Positions 27,521 to 37,476 of a DNA stretch of 64,000 nucleotides are shown here, in pieces (position 1 is the first letter of the stretch; every line of letters begins with the position of its first letter). Under the pieces are notes generated by a model. The model was not told where the DNA came from, did no database searches, and was given only the letters and a program-made list of their open reading frames with translations. Source of the stretch: Arthrobacter sp. StoSoilB5 (GTDB lineage: Bacteria; Actinomycetota; Actinomycetes; Actinomycetales; Micrococcaceae); assembly GCF_019977235.1 (NCBI RefSeq), contig NZ_AP024646.1, forward strand, positions 4,836,001 to 4,900,000, in the 5' to 3' direction. The position numbers were made by a program, and so were the translations under genes.

Positions 27521-27898
27521 ATGAGTAGCCCGACTTCTTCCCCAGCAACCGTCCGCATCGACGCTTGGCTGTGGGCGATCCGCGCTTACAAGACCCGTTC
27601 CGCGGCCACAACTGCTTGCCGTGCGGGACACATTCGCATCAATGGCAACCCTGTCAAAGCGTCGCAAACTGTGATCATTGGCGACACCATCCGCGTGCGC
27701 GAATCCGGGTGGGAACGGATCCTCGAAGTACGGCGACTGATCGCGAAACGTGTCGGCGCCGAGGCTGCGTCCCACTGCTTCACCGACCACACTCCCCCGC
27801 GGCCGGTGGCTCCAAAGCTCGGCCTTCCCCAGCGCGACCGCGGTGCCGGCCGACCCACCAAGAAGGACCGGCGGGACATGGAAAAATTGCGGGGGTAG
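27521..27898 (+). CDS. S4-domain RNA-binding protein (Hsp15/HslR-like)
   Basis: Encodes 125 residues. The S4 domain covers about 10-65: RIDAWLWAIRAYKTRSAATT, ACRAGHIRINGNPVKASQTV, IGDTIRV. It resembles Hsp15, which binds 50S subunits carrying stalled nascent chains. The tail is basic (GRPTKKDRRDMEKLRG). TAGACT lies at 27505-27510, ten bases before the ATG, so the 5' leader would be very short. GTG 27512 is an in-frame alternative. Confidence 0.9.
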   Translation: MSSPTSSPATVRIDAWLWAIRAYKTRSAATTACRAGHIRINGNPVKASQTVIIGDTIRVRESGWERILEVRRLIAKRVGAEAASHCFTDHTPPRPVAPKLGLPQRDRGAGRPTKKDRRDMEKLRG

Positions 27899-28135
27899 TT
27901 GCTGTTTCTGGGCCTTTGGGAATTCGGCGCGCTGTTGCTGGATCATCGGGGTGGTCATGGATTCAAGACCGCGGAAAAATTGGGATCGGCGGGTTGCCTG
28001 GGCGAATGATCCAGCAGTCTCTCCGCTGCTTCGGCCCATAGTTATCCACAACCGGTTCTCTTCGACGTGAATCCCACATACAGCCCCGCCTAGACTGGCC
28101 GACACATCGCCAAACAGCTGCTGGGGGAGCCTGTC
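27899..28135. other. Intergenic region with inverted repeat and DnaA-box 9-mer
   Basis: TGCTGGATCAT (27936-27946) and ATGATCCAGCA (28006-28016) are perfect 11-bp inverted arms 59 bases apart. TTATCCACA, the consensus DnaA box, is at 28042-28050. TAGACT near 28091 is a likely -10 for the lipoprotein gene that follows. Confidence 0.55.
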
Positions 28136-29780
<1,645 letters not shown>

Positions 29781-29962
29781 CCAGCCGAGAACCCCTCACT
29801 TCCACCACCCACTTTGACCACCGACGCCCCGGCAACACACCCACAACACGGCGTGTCCAGGCCGTCCAGGTTTCAGAGTTGGTGGTGAAGGCCCACGCAG
29901 GAATCGCGCCTTAAAGAGAAAAGCACCAGTTCCGAAGAACCGATGCTTCCCGTCGGCTGAAT

Positions 29963-30424
29963 CTAGGAGAACCAGGTACCCGGAGGGCCCATGAACAGAA
30001 GGAAGCTGAACACTGCACCCACAGCAACCAGGGTCACCACAACCGCAAGGATCGGATTGCGAAGAACCCACGCCTGGGCTTTCTCAAAGCCACCCTCAGG
30101 CTTGTCTCCCCCGGCGGCCAAACGCCAACCACCGGCCAGAAGACCGCGGCGATCCAGCGACTTCTCCATCGGGATTGTGGCATAGGGAATCACAGCGGAG
30201 CCGATGGCGAGCAGGCCGGTCCGCATCGTCCATTTCTGGTTGATCCAGGTGAAGGCGGCCGTCGCTGCGTAGCAAAGGAACACGAACCCGTGGATGCCCC
30301 CGGCGATGCTCACGCCCAGTTCAGTGGTCTGCGTGACGTACTTCAGGAACAGCCCGATCAACAGCAGGGTCCATGTCACGGCCTCGGCAAAAGCGACGGT
30401 TCGGAACAGGGTGCGGGGCTGCAT
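29963..30424 (-). CDS. DUF3817 membrane protein
   Basis: Encodes 153 residues with about four hydrophobic segments (8-28, 38-60, 68-86, 122-146). The N-terminal pattern AFAEAVTWTLLLIGLFLKYV, GGIHGFVFLCYAATAAFTW is typical of DUF3817, a family without known function. Its start is 37 bases from the end of the next minus-strand gene, so they may be co-transcribed. Confidence 0.85.
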   Translation of the reverse strand: MQPRTLFRTVAFAEAVTWTLLLIGLFLKYVTQTTELGVSIAGGIHGFVFLCYAATAAFTWINQKWTMRTGLLAIGSAVIPYATIPMEKSLDRRGLLAGGWRLAAGGDKPEGGFEKAQAWVLRNPILAVVVTLVAVGAVFSFLLFMGPPGTWFS

Positions 30425-30461
30425 GGAAGTCCTCGGGTTGAGATCGGGAGACACCTCCAAT

Positions 30462-31124
30462 TTACCGTGGTGGCCGGACTCCTCCCGAATCACCCTGGGT
30501 AGGGAGCGCCTGCCTGTTCCGGATTTGTGAGTCACCGAATTCAATGGCCACCGGAGCGATCTCCACGGGCGGCTCGTGTCGCGACCGCGCCCTTCCCACG
30601 GCAATGTGCGGCAACCAGCGCGGCGACCTGTAGCCCAGAGCGGGTGAGCCCAGGATGAAGTCATCGATGTTGTCGAGGCCAAGATCATCAAGAAGCACGT
30701 GCAAGCCCTGCACCAGAAGCGCTTGGTAGTCGTGAACTTCCTGGGGTACGTCCACCTCCAGCCCCATTAGCCGGCCGCCACCCAGCGGGACCACTTTGTC
30801 CGACTTACCCAGGAATCCCTGCAGCACCGGCAGTTCCTTCAGCCAGCTGCTGATTTCGGGCAGCACCTTCTGCGGCGTCGCCCTTCCCTTTGTCCATGCG
30901 GCGATGTCATCAGCGAGTTCGTCGAGGATCCCCATGTGCAGCAGGGTCATGTGCAGCCCTTGTGGTTTGCGCAGCGAATCAACGAATCGCATGAGACCTT
31001 CGTAATCGGCCTGCCCACCACCGATCCGAAGGACAGGAACCTCTACCGTGATGCGCGGTTGACCCGCGTTGCTTGCAGTGGGGCTGCCGGCCGTCATGGA
31101 CGCCATTATCCGCCGATCACCCAC
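30462..31124 (-). CDS. 2H phosphoesterase / 2'-5' RNA ligase-like protein
   Basis: Encodes 220 residues. The first 2H motif is HMTLLH (His58-x-Thr60). The second is HIAVG (His173-x-Ala175), where Thr or Ser would be usual, so activity could be altered. 2H enzymes cleave or ligate 2'-5' and cyclic phosphodiester bonds in RNA or nucleotides. ATG codons at 31106 and 31097 are alternative starts. It sits between DUF3817 and a GIY-YIG-like gene. Confidence 0.75.
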   Translation of the reverse strand: MGDRRIMASMTAGSPTASNAGQPRITVEVPVLRIGGGQADYEGLMRFVDSLRKPQGLHMTLLHMGILDELADDIAAWTKGRATPQKVLPEISSWLKELPVLQGFLGKSDKVVPLGGGRLMGLEVDVPQEVHDYQALLVQGLHVLLDDLGLDNIDDFILGSPALGYRSPRWLPHIAVGRARSRHEPPVEIAPVAIEFGDSQIRNRQALPTQGDSGGVRPPR

Positions 31125-31175
31125 CCAACGGGAGGCCGACGGCGGAAGGCACCTCCCGCCGTCGGCCTCCTTGGG

Positions 31176-31682
31176 CTATTTCCTGGCGCGCGCCTGGACC
31201 AGATTGGCGAACGGGAGGCGTCCGTGAGCGGCAACGAACGCGGCGTGGTAGTCGGCTTCGGCGGCATTCAGCCCCTCCGGCGGCAGTTCCTTCCAGGCAA
31301 TGGTCAGGTCCAGGGCGTCGCGCAGCTGCCAAATAAGCCGGGCATCCCAGACGACGGTGGGTCGCCCGCGGCCGTAATCCATGAACTCCTGGATTTGCTT
31401 GCGTAGCCCCCGGTTGCCCTGACTGCCCGCGCTGGCTTTGCCAATGTAAAGCACTGAGGCGTCTGTAAGCCACTCGGATGCAAGTGCTTCGCGCTTCAAT
31501 GATGGGTCTTTCTTCTTGAAGGTCCCGGCGGTGCTCTTGTTCAGAAAGACCGGTTCAAATCCAGCCGGGCGAAGGACCACGAATATCCCGGGTCCTTGGG
31601 GGATCCGCATGGGATCGAGTTCGTCGAGTGGTCGGAATCCGGTGAATCCGTCCTCGGTGAGGGTCTTTTTGGTGAAGAGCAT
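31176..31682 (-). CDS. GIY-YIG-like nuclease domain protein
   Basis: Encodes 168 residues. GPGIFVVLRP (about 30-39) fills the GIY position and VLYIGKASAGSQGNRGLRKQI (about 77-97) the YIG position followed by the usual Arg; a Glu (ADYHAAF region or EALASE) could serve as metal ligand. GIY-YIG enzymes cut DNA in repair, recombination or restriction. The start is uncertain: ATG 31682 or ATG 31712. No partner gene is obvious, though nuclease-like genes flank it on both sides. Confidence 0.6.
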   Translation of the reverse strand: MLFTKKTLTEDGFTGFRPLDELDPMRIPQGPGIFVVLRPAGFEPVFLNKSTAGTFKKKDPSLKREALASEWLTDASVLYIGKASAGSQGNRGLRKQIQEFMDYGRGRPTVVWDARLIWQLRDALDLTIAWKELPPEGLNAAEADYHAAFVAAHGRLPFANLVQARARK

Positions 31683-31890
31683 GATCCATTGTGTCAAGCA
31701 CCCGTCACACATCCCGCTACCACCGGCCCGAAGCCTCGCCATGACCACTTGTAGCTTAAAGTGTTCACGGCTGCTGAGCAGCCGACTCATCACTCCATTC
31801 GCATAAATAGGGGGACTATTTGCGCACCCAGAACCGGCTGTCCCACAGCCACCCTCCACTTCAAGCCCCAGTTGTGGGAGGCCAGACATC

Positions 31891-33006
31891 ATGCGGAAGC
31901 TAATCATTGGAGCTACGGCAGCAGTCGCGATCGTGACTGGCTCCCTGGTAGCGGCGGCTGCCGCCAATGCCGACAGTGGAACCGTCGTCAGGGTAATCGA
32001 TGGCGACACCATAGTCGTATCCATCAACAACATCGATCAGACTGTTCGCCTGCTGAACATCAATACTCCGGAAACTAAGGATCCGAACAAGCCCACCGAA
32101 TGCCTTGGGCCGGAGGCGACAGATCATCTTGAGGGAGTACTGCCGGTGGGCAGCAAGGTCAGGTTGGAGTTCGACGTCGAACGTCACGACAAATACGGAC
32201 GCACCTTGGCGGGTGTCTTCAATGCCAGCAACCAGCTGGTCAACGCAGAGATCGCACGCCGGGGACTGGGGGTTCCAATGGTCATCGGAGAAAACCGAAA
32301 GTTCCTGCCGCCGGTCGAAGCCGCCTTTGAGGAAGCGCGTACTGCCAAGTCCGGGCTCTTCGCAGAGGGCATCGAATGCACCCTCCCTGCGCAACTGGCA
32401 GCTGCCAACGAAGCACTGACAGCGGCACAGAGTGCGGCGCCGGCAACGACGTCGGCCGGAGCGGGAGCATCGGCTACTGGACTGGCGACGGCCATCGTTA
32501 CTGCCAAGGCAGCAAAAGACCTTCTGTCCGCAGCGAGAGAAACAGAGAACTCCATCCTTTGGGCGGCGTACTCTGCCAGCGAATCAACCGCCCAGTTGAC
32601 CGCCCTGACCGCAGTAATAACCCGGGCTGAGTCTGCGCACAACCAGCTCAAGGAACAAGAGAAGGCACTTGCCGCGGCCGAGAAGAAGGCAGAGGAAGAA
32701 CGAGTAGCCGCTGTGGCGCGAGCGGAGGCAGAACGAAAGGCTGCTGCGGAAGCAGAGGCGGCAGCAAAGAAGGCTGCCGATGAGGCCGCCGCGGCGGAAC
32801 AGGCTCGGGCAGCAGCGGTGGCGGCCGAGGCTGAACGGATACGCAACTTACCCGTACCAGCTCCCTATGTTCCGCCAGTCCAGCCGTATGTTCCGCCAGC
32901 TCAGAATTACGTACCGCCGGCGCCACCGGCCCAATCGAATCCCTACCCGGGGTACACGGGCCCCCGCTGCTACGCTCCCGGCGGCAAGTCCTGGCGTCCC
33001 TGCTGA
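31891..33006 (+). CDS. Secreted thermonuclease (SNase) with coiled-coil and Pro-rich tail
   Basis: Encodes 371 residues with a strong ribosome site (GGGAGG). Signal peptide 1-27 (ends ANA-DSG). SNase domain about 29-160: VVRVIDGDTIVV, VRLLNINTPETKDP, DKYGRTLAGVF and NAEIARRGLG carry the family Asp, Arg and Glu residues. A helical Ala/Glu/Lys/Arg-rich coiled coil follows (about 210-320). Three YVPP repeats (about 323-345) follow, and the end GPRCYAPGGKSWRPC resembles an excalibur-like calcium motif. It is probably an extracellular Ca-dependent nuclease held near the wall. Confidence 0.88.
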   Translation: MRKLIIGATAAVAIVTGSLVAAAAANADSGTVVRVIDGDTIVVSINNIDQTVRLLNINTPETKDPNKPTECLGPEATDHLEGVLPVGSKVRLEFDVERHDKYGRTLAGVFNASNQLVNAEIARRGLGVPMVIGENRKFLPPVEAAFEEARTAKSGLFAEGIECTLPAQLAAANEALTAAQSAAPATTSAGAGASATGLATAIVTAKAAKDLLSAARETENSILWAAYSASESTAQLTALTAVITRAESAHNQLKEQEKALAAAEKKAEEERVAAVARAEAERKAAAEAEAAAKKAADEAAAAEQARAAAVAAEAERIRNLPVPAPYVPPVQPYVPPAQNYVPPAPPAQSNPYPGYTGPRCYAPGGKSWRPC

Positions 33007-33020
33007 CAACCGGCTTGGCT

Positions 33021-33056
33021 GAAGGCCTGGAGTCCCTTAGGGGATGCCAGGCCTTC
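33021..33056 (+). terminator. Terminator after the thermonuclease gene
   Basis: GAAGGCCTGG (33021-33030) and CCAGGCCTTC (33047-33056) form a perfect 10-bp stem with a 16-base loop. It sits 14 bases after the stop and ahead of the restriction locus. No long T run. Confidence 0.8.
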
Positions 33057-33089
33057 TCACCGATGGGCGTGGCTCACATGAGAACGCAC

Positions 33090-33095
33090 TAAACT
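33090..33095 (+). promoter_or_regulatory. -10 hexamer for leaderless hsdM
   Basis: TAAACT ends seven bases before the GTG start of hsdM at 33103, with no Shine-Dalgarno between. Transcription should begin at or next to the start codon. Confidence 0.55.
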
Positions 33096-33102
33096 CGCAT
33101 GA

Positions 33103-34599
33103 GTGATCACAGGTGAAATCAAGTCCCAAGTAGACAAAGTCTGGAATACGTTCTGGAGCGGCGGTATCTCGAACCCGCTGGAAGTCATCGAGCAGATCAC
33201 GTACCTTCTGTTCCTCAAGCGCCTGGACGAGAACCAGACTCGGGCGGAGAAGCAGGCCAACATCTTAGGCGAGCCGATCGAGAACGCGGTGTTTCCCGAG
33301 GGTGTTGACCCCCAGGGCCGCCCCTATTCGGACCTCCGCTGGTCGAACTTCAAGGACTTTGGTCAGATTGAGATGTTCACGGTCTTCCAGCAGAACATCT
33401 TCCCGTTCCTCCGAACTGAGCTGACCAAGCAGTCCAACGGCGAAGACTCCACTTATAGCCACCACATGAAGGATGCGCAGTTCAAGATCCCGAACGCGGG
33501 TGTCTTGAAGCAGGTGGTGGATGTCATTGACTCCATCAACATGGAGGGTCGCGACACCAAGGGCGATCTCTACGAGTACATGTTGTCGAAGCTCGCATCG
33601 GCGGGTACCAACGGACAGTTCCGAACCCCGCGGCACATCATCGACCTCATGGTCGCGATGACAGCACCCCAGCCACTCGAAGCCATCTGTGATCCGGCCG
33701 CGGGCACCTGCGGCTTCCTGGTTCAGGCCGGCGAATACCTCCGTAAGAACAACAGCAATCTCCTCACCAATGACGAGACCAGTAAGTTCTTCCATCACGA
33801 GCAGTTCCATGGCTTCGACTTCGACTCCACCATGCTTCGCATCGGTTCGATGAACATGCTGCTCCACGGCGTGGAGAACCCTGACGTCTCCTACCGCGAT
33901 TCACTTGCCGACTTGCACTCCGTAGAGGAAGAGAAGTACAACGTCATCCTCGCCAATCCTCCGTTCGCTGGCAGCTTGGACTACGAGAATGTGTCGAAAG
34001 AGTTGCTGAACGTCGTCAAGACGAAGAAGACCGAACTCCTCTTCCTGGCACTTTTCATCAAGCTGCTTAAGCCAGGTGGGCGAGCGGCCGTCATCGTTCC
34101 CGACGGCGTCCTCTTCGGCTCCACCGGCGCTCACAAATCCCTCCGCAAGACACTGGTCGAGGGCCACAAGCTCGACGCCGTCGTCAAACTCCCGTCCGGC
34201 GTCTTCAAGCCCTACGCCGGAGTCTCCACTGCCATCCTCTTCTTCACAAAGACGAACTCCGGCGGCACCGACAACGTCTGGTTCTACGACGTAAAGTCCG
34301 ACGGCTTCAGCCTTGACGACAAGCGCACCCCGCTTGCGTCGTCCGACCTTGAGGACGTTTTCTCGCGTTGGAATCAGCGCACGACGGCGGAACTCGAGCG
34401 GGCGCGCACGGAACAGTCCTTCTGTGTTCCGCTTTCCGAGATCGTGGCGAACGACTACGACCTGTCGCTCAACCGGTACAAGGAGATCGAGTACGAAGAG
34501 GTCGAGCACGCTGCCCCGGAGGAAATCCTGGCTGCACTGGATCAGCTCGAGACTGAAATCACCGAGGGCATGAACGAGCTGCGGGAGCTGCTGAAGTGA
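33103..34599 (+). CDS. hsdM: Type I restriction-modification DNA methyltransferase subunit M
   Basis: Encodes 498 residues. The N-terminal HsdM helical domain has LLFLKRLDE. The methyltransferase domain has SAM-binding DPAAGTCGFL (about 197-206) and catalytic NPPF (about 285-288), marking an N6-adenine enzyme. QFRTPRHIIDLMVAM and DGVLFGSTGAHKSLR are also family hallmarks. HsdM works with HsdS to methylate the split recognition site and is part of the restriction complex. Its stop overlaps the hsdS start. The GTG start follows a -10 box directly (leaderless). Confidence 0.96.
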   Translation: MITGEIKSQVDKVWNTFWSGGISNPLEVIEQITYLLFLKRLDENQTRAEKQANILGEPIENAVFPEGVDPQGRPYSDLRWSNFKDFGQIEMFTVFQQNIFPFLRTELTKQSNGEDSTYSHHMKDAQFKIPNAGVLKQVVDVIDSINMEGRDTKGDLYEYMLSKLASAGTNGQFRTPRHIIDLMVAMTAPQPLEAICDPAAGTCGFLVQAGEYLRKNNSNLLTNDETSKFFHHEQFHGFDFDSTMLRIGSMNMLLHGVENPDVSYRDSLADLHSVEEEKYNVILANPPFAGSLDYENVSKELLNVVKTKKTELLFLALFIKLLKPGGRAAVIVPDGVLFGSTGAHKSLRKTLVEGHKLDAVVKLPSGVFKPYAGVSTAILFFTKTNSGGTDNVWFYDVKSDGFSLDDKRTPLASSDLEDVFSRWNQRTTAELERARTEQSFCVPLSEIVANDYDLSLNRYKEIEYEEVEHAAPEEILAALDQLETEITEGMNELRELLK

Positions 34600-35786
34600 A
34601 GGAAGCTCGGCTGGATGGAGTCGCTAAGTTCATTCGAGGGGTCACATTCAAAGGAACAGACGTACAGCGGGCGACGGATTCCAACATCGACTGCATGCGG
34701 ACGAAGAACGTACAAACTCATTTGGACACTACAGACGTTTGGTCAATCGATAAAAGCCATGTCAAGAAGGACGACCAGTTCTTACGACGCGGCGACGTAT
34801 TGATCTCCAGTGCCAACAGTTGGAATTTGGTCGGAAAGTGCTGTTGGGTCCCGGAGCTTGAACGAGCCACTACTTTCGGAGGCTTCGTGACTGTCCTTCG
34901 CCCGAATGTTGAGATTATGGACGCCAGTTACCTGTACCGTTGGTTCTCATCCCGCCAAGTTCAGTCGGTAGTCCGTAGTTTCGCCAACCAAACGACCAAT
35001 ATCTCGAACCTTGACCTCAACCGAACCGCAGGCCTTCAGGTTCCAGTTCCCGAGCTGAAGGAGCAGCGGCGGATTGCGGCGATATTGGATAAGGCCGACG
35101 ATCTCCGCGCCAAGCGCCGCCAAGCCATCGCCCACCTCGACGCCTTGGCCCAATCGATGTTCCACTCGACGTCTAGAGACGAAACTTGGCCTCTGATCAC
35201 CCTCCGGGACGCGTCGCTTCGGTTTGTTGGAGGACGCAATCTAGTCGGCTCCGGCGCGGATATTCATCCAGTCAATAAAGTCCTCAAGGTTAGTGCGGTC
35301 TCGTCGGGTGAATTCGATCCCGAGCACACAAAGCCGCTGCCAGCCACTTACGCACCACCGAGCGAACATGCGGTGCGGACAGGTGATCTAGTCGTCACTC
35401 GCGCCAGCGGCACGAAGGACTTGATTGGGGTTGCAACACTGATCAAGAAGGTGTCAGACCACACGTACCTACCCGATAAATTGTGGCGCGCAGACATTGG
35501 CGACAATAGCCTGCTACTGCCGATCTACTTTCGTTTCCTAACCAAGTCACCCGGTTACCGGGAATACGTCATCAACGCGTCGAGTGGTGCCGCGGGTGTC
35601 AGCAACATTTCCCAAGCGAAGCTTCTATCGTTCGAATTTAGGCGTCCTCCCATCGAACTGCAGCAGACCTTCGCAAACCGAATTGCCGCCGTCGAGCGTT
35701 TGAAGGAAACCCACCGCAAGCACTTAGCGGAATTGGACGCGCTCTTTGCTTCGCTCCAAAGCCGCGCGTTCAAGGGCGAACTTTAG
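34596..35786 (+). CDS. hsdS: Type I restriction-modification specificity subunit S
   Basis: Encodes 396 residues from a GTG overlapping the hsdM stop (GTGA). Two target-recognition domains (about 1-150, 205-345), each followed by a conserved helical spacer: EQRRIAAILDKADDLRAKRRQAIAHLDALAQSMF (about 152-188) and ELQQTFANRIAAVERLKETHRKHLAELDALFASLQ (about 350-385). TRD1 and TRD2 set the two halves of the DNA site. Base composition is lower in GC than neighbours, as is usual for exchanged hsdS genes. Confidence 0.94.
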   Translation: MKEARLDGVAKFIRGVTFKGTDVQRATDSNIDCMRTKNVQTHLDTTDVWSIDKSHVKKDDQFLRRGDVLISSANSWNLVGKCCWVPELERATTFGGFVTVLRPNVEIMDASYLYRWFSSRQVQSVVRSFANQTTNISNLDLNRTAGLQVPVPELKEQRRIAAILDKADDLRAKRRQAIAHLDALAQSMFHSTSRDETWPLITLRDASLRFVGGRNLVGSGADIHPVNKVLKVSAVSSGEFDPEHTKPLPATYAPPSEHAVRTGDLVVTRASGTKDLIGVATLIKKVSDHTYLPDKLWRADIGDNSLLLPIYFRFLTKSPGYREYVINASSGAAGVSNISQAKLLSFEFRRPPIELQQTFANRIAAVERLKETHRKHLAELDALFASLQSRAFKGEL

Positions 35787-35813
35787 GCAGCAGCCAACCG
35801 CTCAGACAGGCCT

Positions 35814-35881
35814 GTCGCCGTACGTCAACAAATGCTAAAGTCGGCGTACGGCGACATTCGTGAATGTTGCCGCACGGCGAC
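35814..35881. promoter_or_regulatory. Three-operator promoter of the hipBA pair
   Basis: Three near-palindromes of 16 bp lie exactly 26 bp apart: GTCGCCGTACGTCAAC (35814-35829), GTCGGCGTACGGCGAC (35840-35855), GTTGCCGCACGGCGAC (35866-35881). The -10 TAAAGT (35836-35841) runs into the first bases of operator 2. Operator 1 covers the -35 position and operator 2 the expected start of transcription (about 35848). Operator 3 ends next to the AGGAG of hipB. This is the design of an autorepressed toxin-antitoxin promoter with HipB as repressor. Confidence 0.75.
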
Positions 35882-35892
35882 AGGAGCAGCTA

Positions 35893-36117
35893 TTGCGTAC
35901 AGTCCGAGAGGCAGGGCCCTTGGTCCGGGAACTCAGGGAAGAGCGAGCGTGGTCACAGGCAGAGCTGGCCCGGCGAGCCAGCGTCTCACGCACCTTTGTC
36001 ATCGATCTCGAATCCGGTAAAGCATCGGTGGAAACGTCCAAGTTCATGGATGTCTTTCAAGCCCTTGGTTTCGAGATCGCCATACGCGACAGCGAGACGG
36101 GCGCAGTTCGGTGGTGA
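35893..36117 (+). CDS. hipB: HipB-like antitoxin / helix-turn-helix repressor
   Basis: Encodes 74 residues from TTG 35893, preferred because AGGAG lies six bases upstream and operator 3 ends just before it; GTG 35860 would add 11 residues but lacks a ribosome site. XRE-type helix-turn-helix: LVRELREERAWSQAELARRASVSRTFVIDLESGK, then FMDVFQALGFEIAIRD. HipB neutralises HipA and represses its own promoter. Its stop overlaps the hipA start. Confidence 0.85.
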   Translation: MRTVREAGPLVRELREERAWSQAELARRASVSRTFVIDLESGKASVETSKFMDVFQALGFEIAIRDSETGAVRW

Positions 36118-37406
36118 GTGCGCGCGCTCTTGACGTGTTTATGGACGGGACACTTTGCGGCCGGGTTGAACAGTCGTCGTCGGGGAATCTGACGTTCCGC
36201 TACTACCCCGAATACCAGGCAGCCCCCAACGCGACACCGCTGTCACTGTCCATGCCCTTGGCCGCCACCCTCCACAAGAAGCGCAACGTCCTGCCCTTTC
36301 TGCAGGGCCTCTTGCCTGACAGTGAAGGGGCCCTCCTGACGATTGCCCGACGGTTCCGGGTGTCCCCGTCCAACCCCTTCGCCATCCTTGAACATATCGG
36401 TGCCGATGTCGCGGGTGCGCTCCAATTCATGCGGCCGGGCACCGGATCCTCGGATGGCACCCTCGCAAGAACTGCGGTGAAGCCAGTTACGGACAGGGAT
36501 GTGGCCGAGATGCTGGACCACGTCGTGACTGAGTACGAAGACGGCACGCCCTACGACGACTCCGCAGGACGCTTCAGCCTCGCCGGGGCTCAGCCAAAGA
36601 TCGCCCTGCACCAACTTCCCAACGGCGACTGGGCGGTACCCGAAGACGCTACCCCCACGACGCACATCCTCAAACCGGCAGCTGGCACATTCAGTCGCTT
36701 GGATATTGTGGAACAGCTCACCATGAGGGCAGCATCTTTTCTGGGGCTCGAGGTGGCCAAGTCCGAACTCCGCCGCATCGGCGACTGGGACGTCTTTGTG
36801 ACACGTCGCTATGACCGCCAGGAAGTGGGTGGAACCTGGCGCCGCATCCATCAAGAAGACTTTTGCCAGGCATTGAGCGTTTCTCCAGCCAAGAAATACC
36901 AGCACCGTGACGGCGGGCCGGGCGCCAGTGATATGGCCGCCCTTATCCGATCTCTTCCTTTTGAAGCGGACCGCCGGGCAGCAGGAGCAGGGCTGTACCG
37001 GGCCTTTGTTTTCAACACCGTGGCCGGTTGCACCGACGCGCACGCCAAAAACTACTCCCTCCTCCTCAACGGCAGTAGAGCGCAGCTATCGCCCCTCTAC
37101 GACCTCGCCACCTATGCTCCGTATTGGGACGCGGACTCAGGTATCGACTTGGCCATGAGTGTGAAAGCCGAATACAGGCTTCAGAAGATCAGCAAGCACA
37201 TGCTGGTCTCGACAAGCACTCAGTTTGGCGTTGATGCTGAAGCAGCCCGGGAAATGGTCGAACACTATTCTCGCGGCATAGTGGAAGCATTCGAAGCTGC
37301 CAGGGAAGAGCTGAAATCCCAGCTGGGACCCCTGCCGAAAATCACCGATGACACTATTGCGAAGGTACGACTGCTGCCACTCGTCGAGGCTACAGGTCTG
37401 AAATAA
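36114..37406 (+). CDS. hipA: HipA-like serine/threonine kinase toxin
   Basis: Encodes 430 residues from GTG 36114 (GTGA overlap with hipB; GTG 36111 also possible). N-terminal HipA domain (DGTLCGRVEQSSSGNLTFRY, LSLSMPL, FLQGLLPD). Kinase core: SLAGAQPK nucleotide loop (about 154-161), ILKPA Lys, TDAHAKNYSLL catalytic Asp/Asn (about 306-316) and LSPLYDLA metal-binding Asp (about 325-332). All key residues look intact. HipA kinases phosphorylate glutamyl-tRNA synthetase or other targets and stop growth. Placement between hsdS and hsdR is unusual. Confidence 0.93.
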   Translation: MSARALDVFMDGTLCGRVEQSSSGNLTFRYYPEYQAAPNATPLSLSMPLAATLHKKRNVLPFLQGLLPDSEGALLTIARRFRVSPSNPFAILEHIGADVAGALQFMRPGTGSSDGTLARTAVKPVTDRDVAEMLDHVVTEYEDGTPYDDSAGRFSLAGAQPKIALHQLPNGDWAVPEDATPTTHILKPAAGTFSRLDIVEQLTMRAASFLGLEVAKSELRRIGDWDVFVTRRYDRQEVGGTWRRIHQEDFCQALSVSPAKKYQHRDGGPGASDMAALIRSLPFEADRRAAGAGLYRAFVFNTVAGCTDAHAKNYSLLLNGSRAQLSPLYDLATYAPYWDADSGIDLAMSVKAEYRLQKISKHMLVSTSTQFGVDAEAAREMVEHYSRGIVEAFEAAREELKSQLGPLPKITDDTIAKVRLLPLVEATGLK

Positions 37407-37476
37407 GGCATAAACGGTCGCAGTCCCATGATTGACTACCTTCAGGACATCGGAGCAACGGATCGGAGACGGCTGC

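Noticed and set aside
36114..37406. HipA as part of the restriction enzyme (extra hsd subunit)
   Set aside because: Kinase motifs and the HipB partner with its own promoter show an ordinary toxin-antitoxin pair; only its position is unusual.
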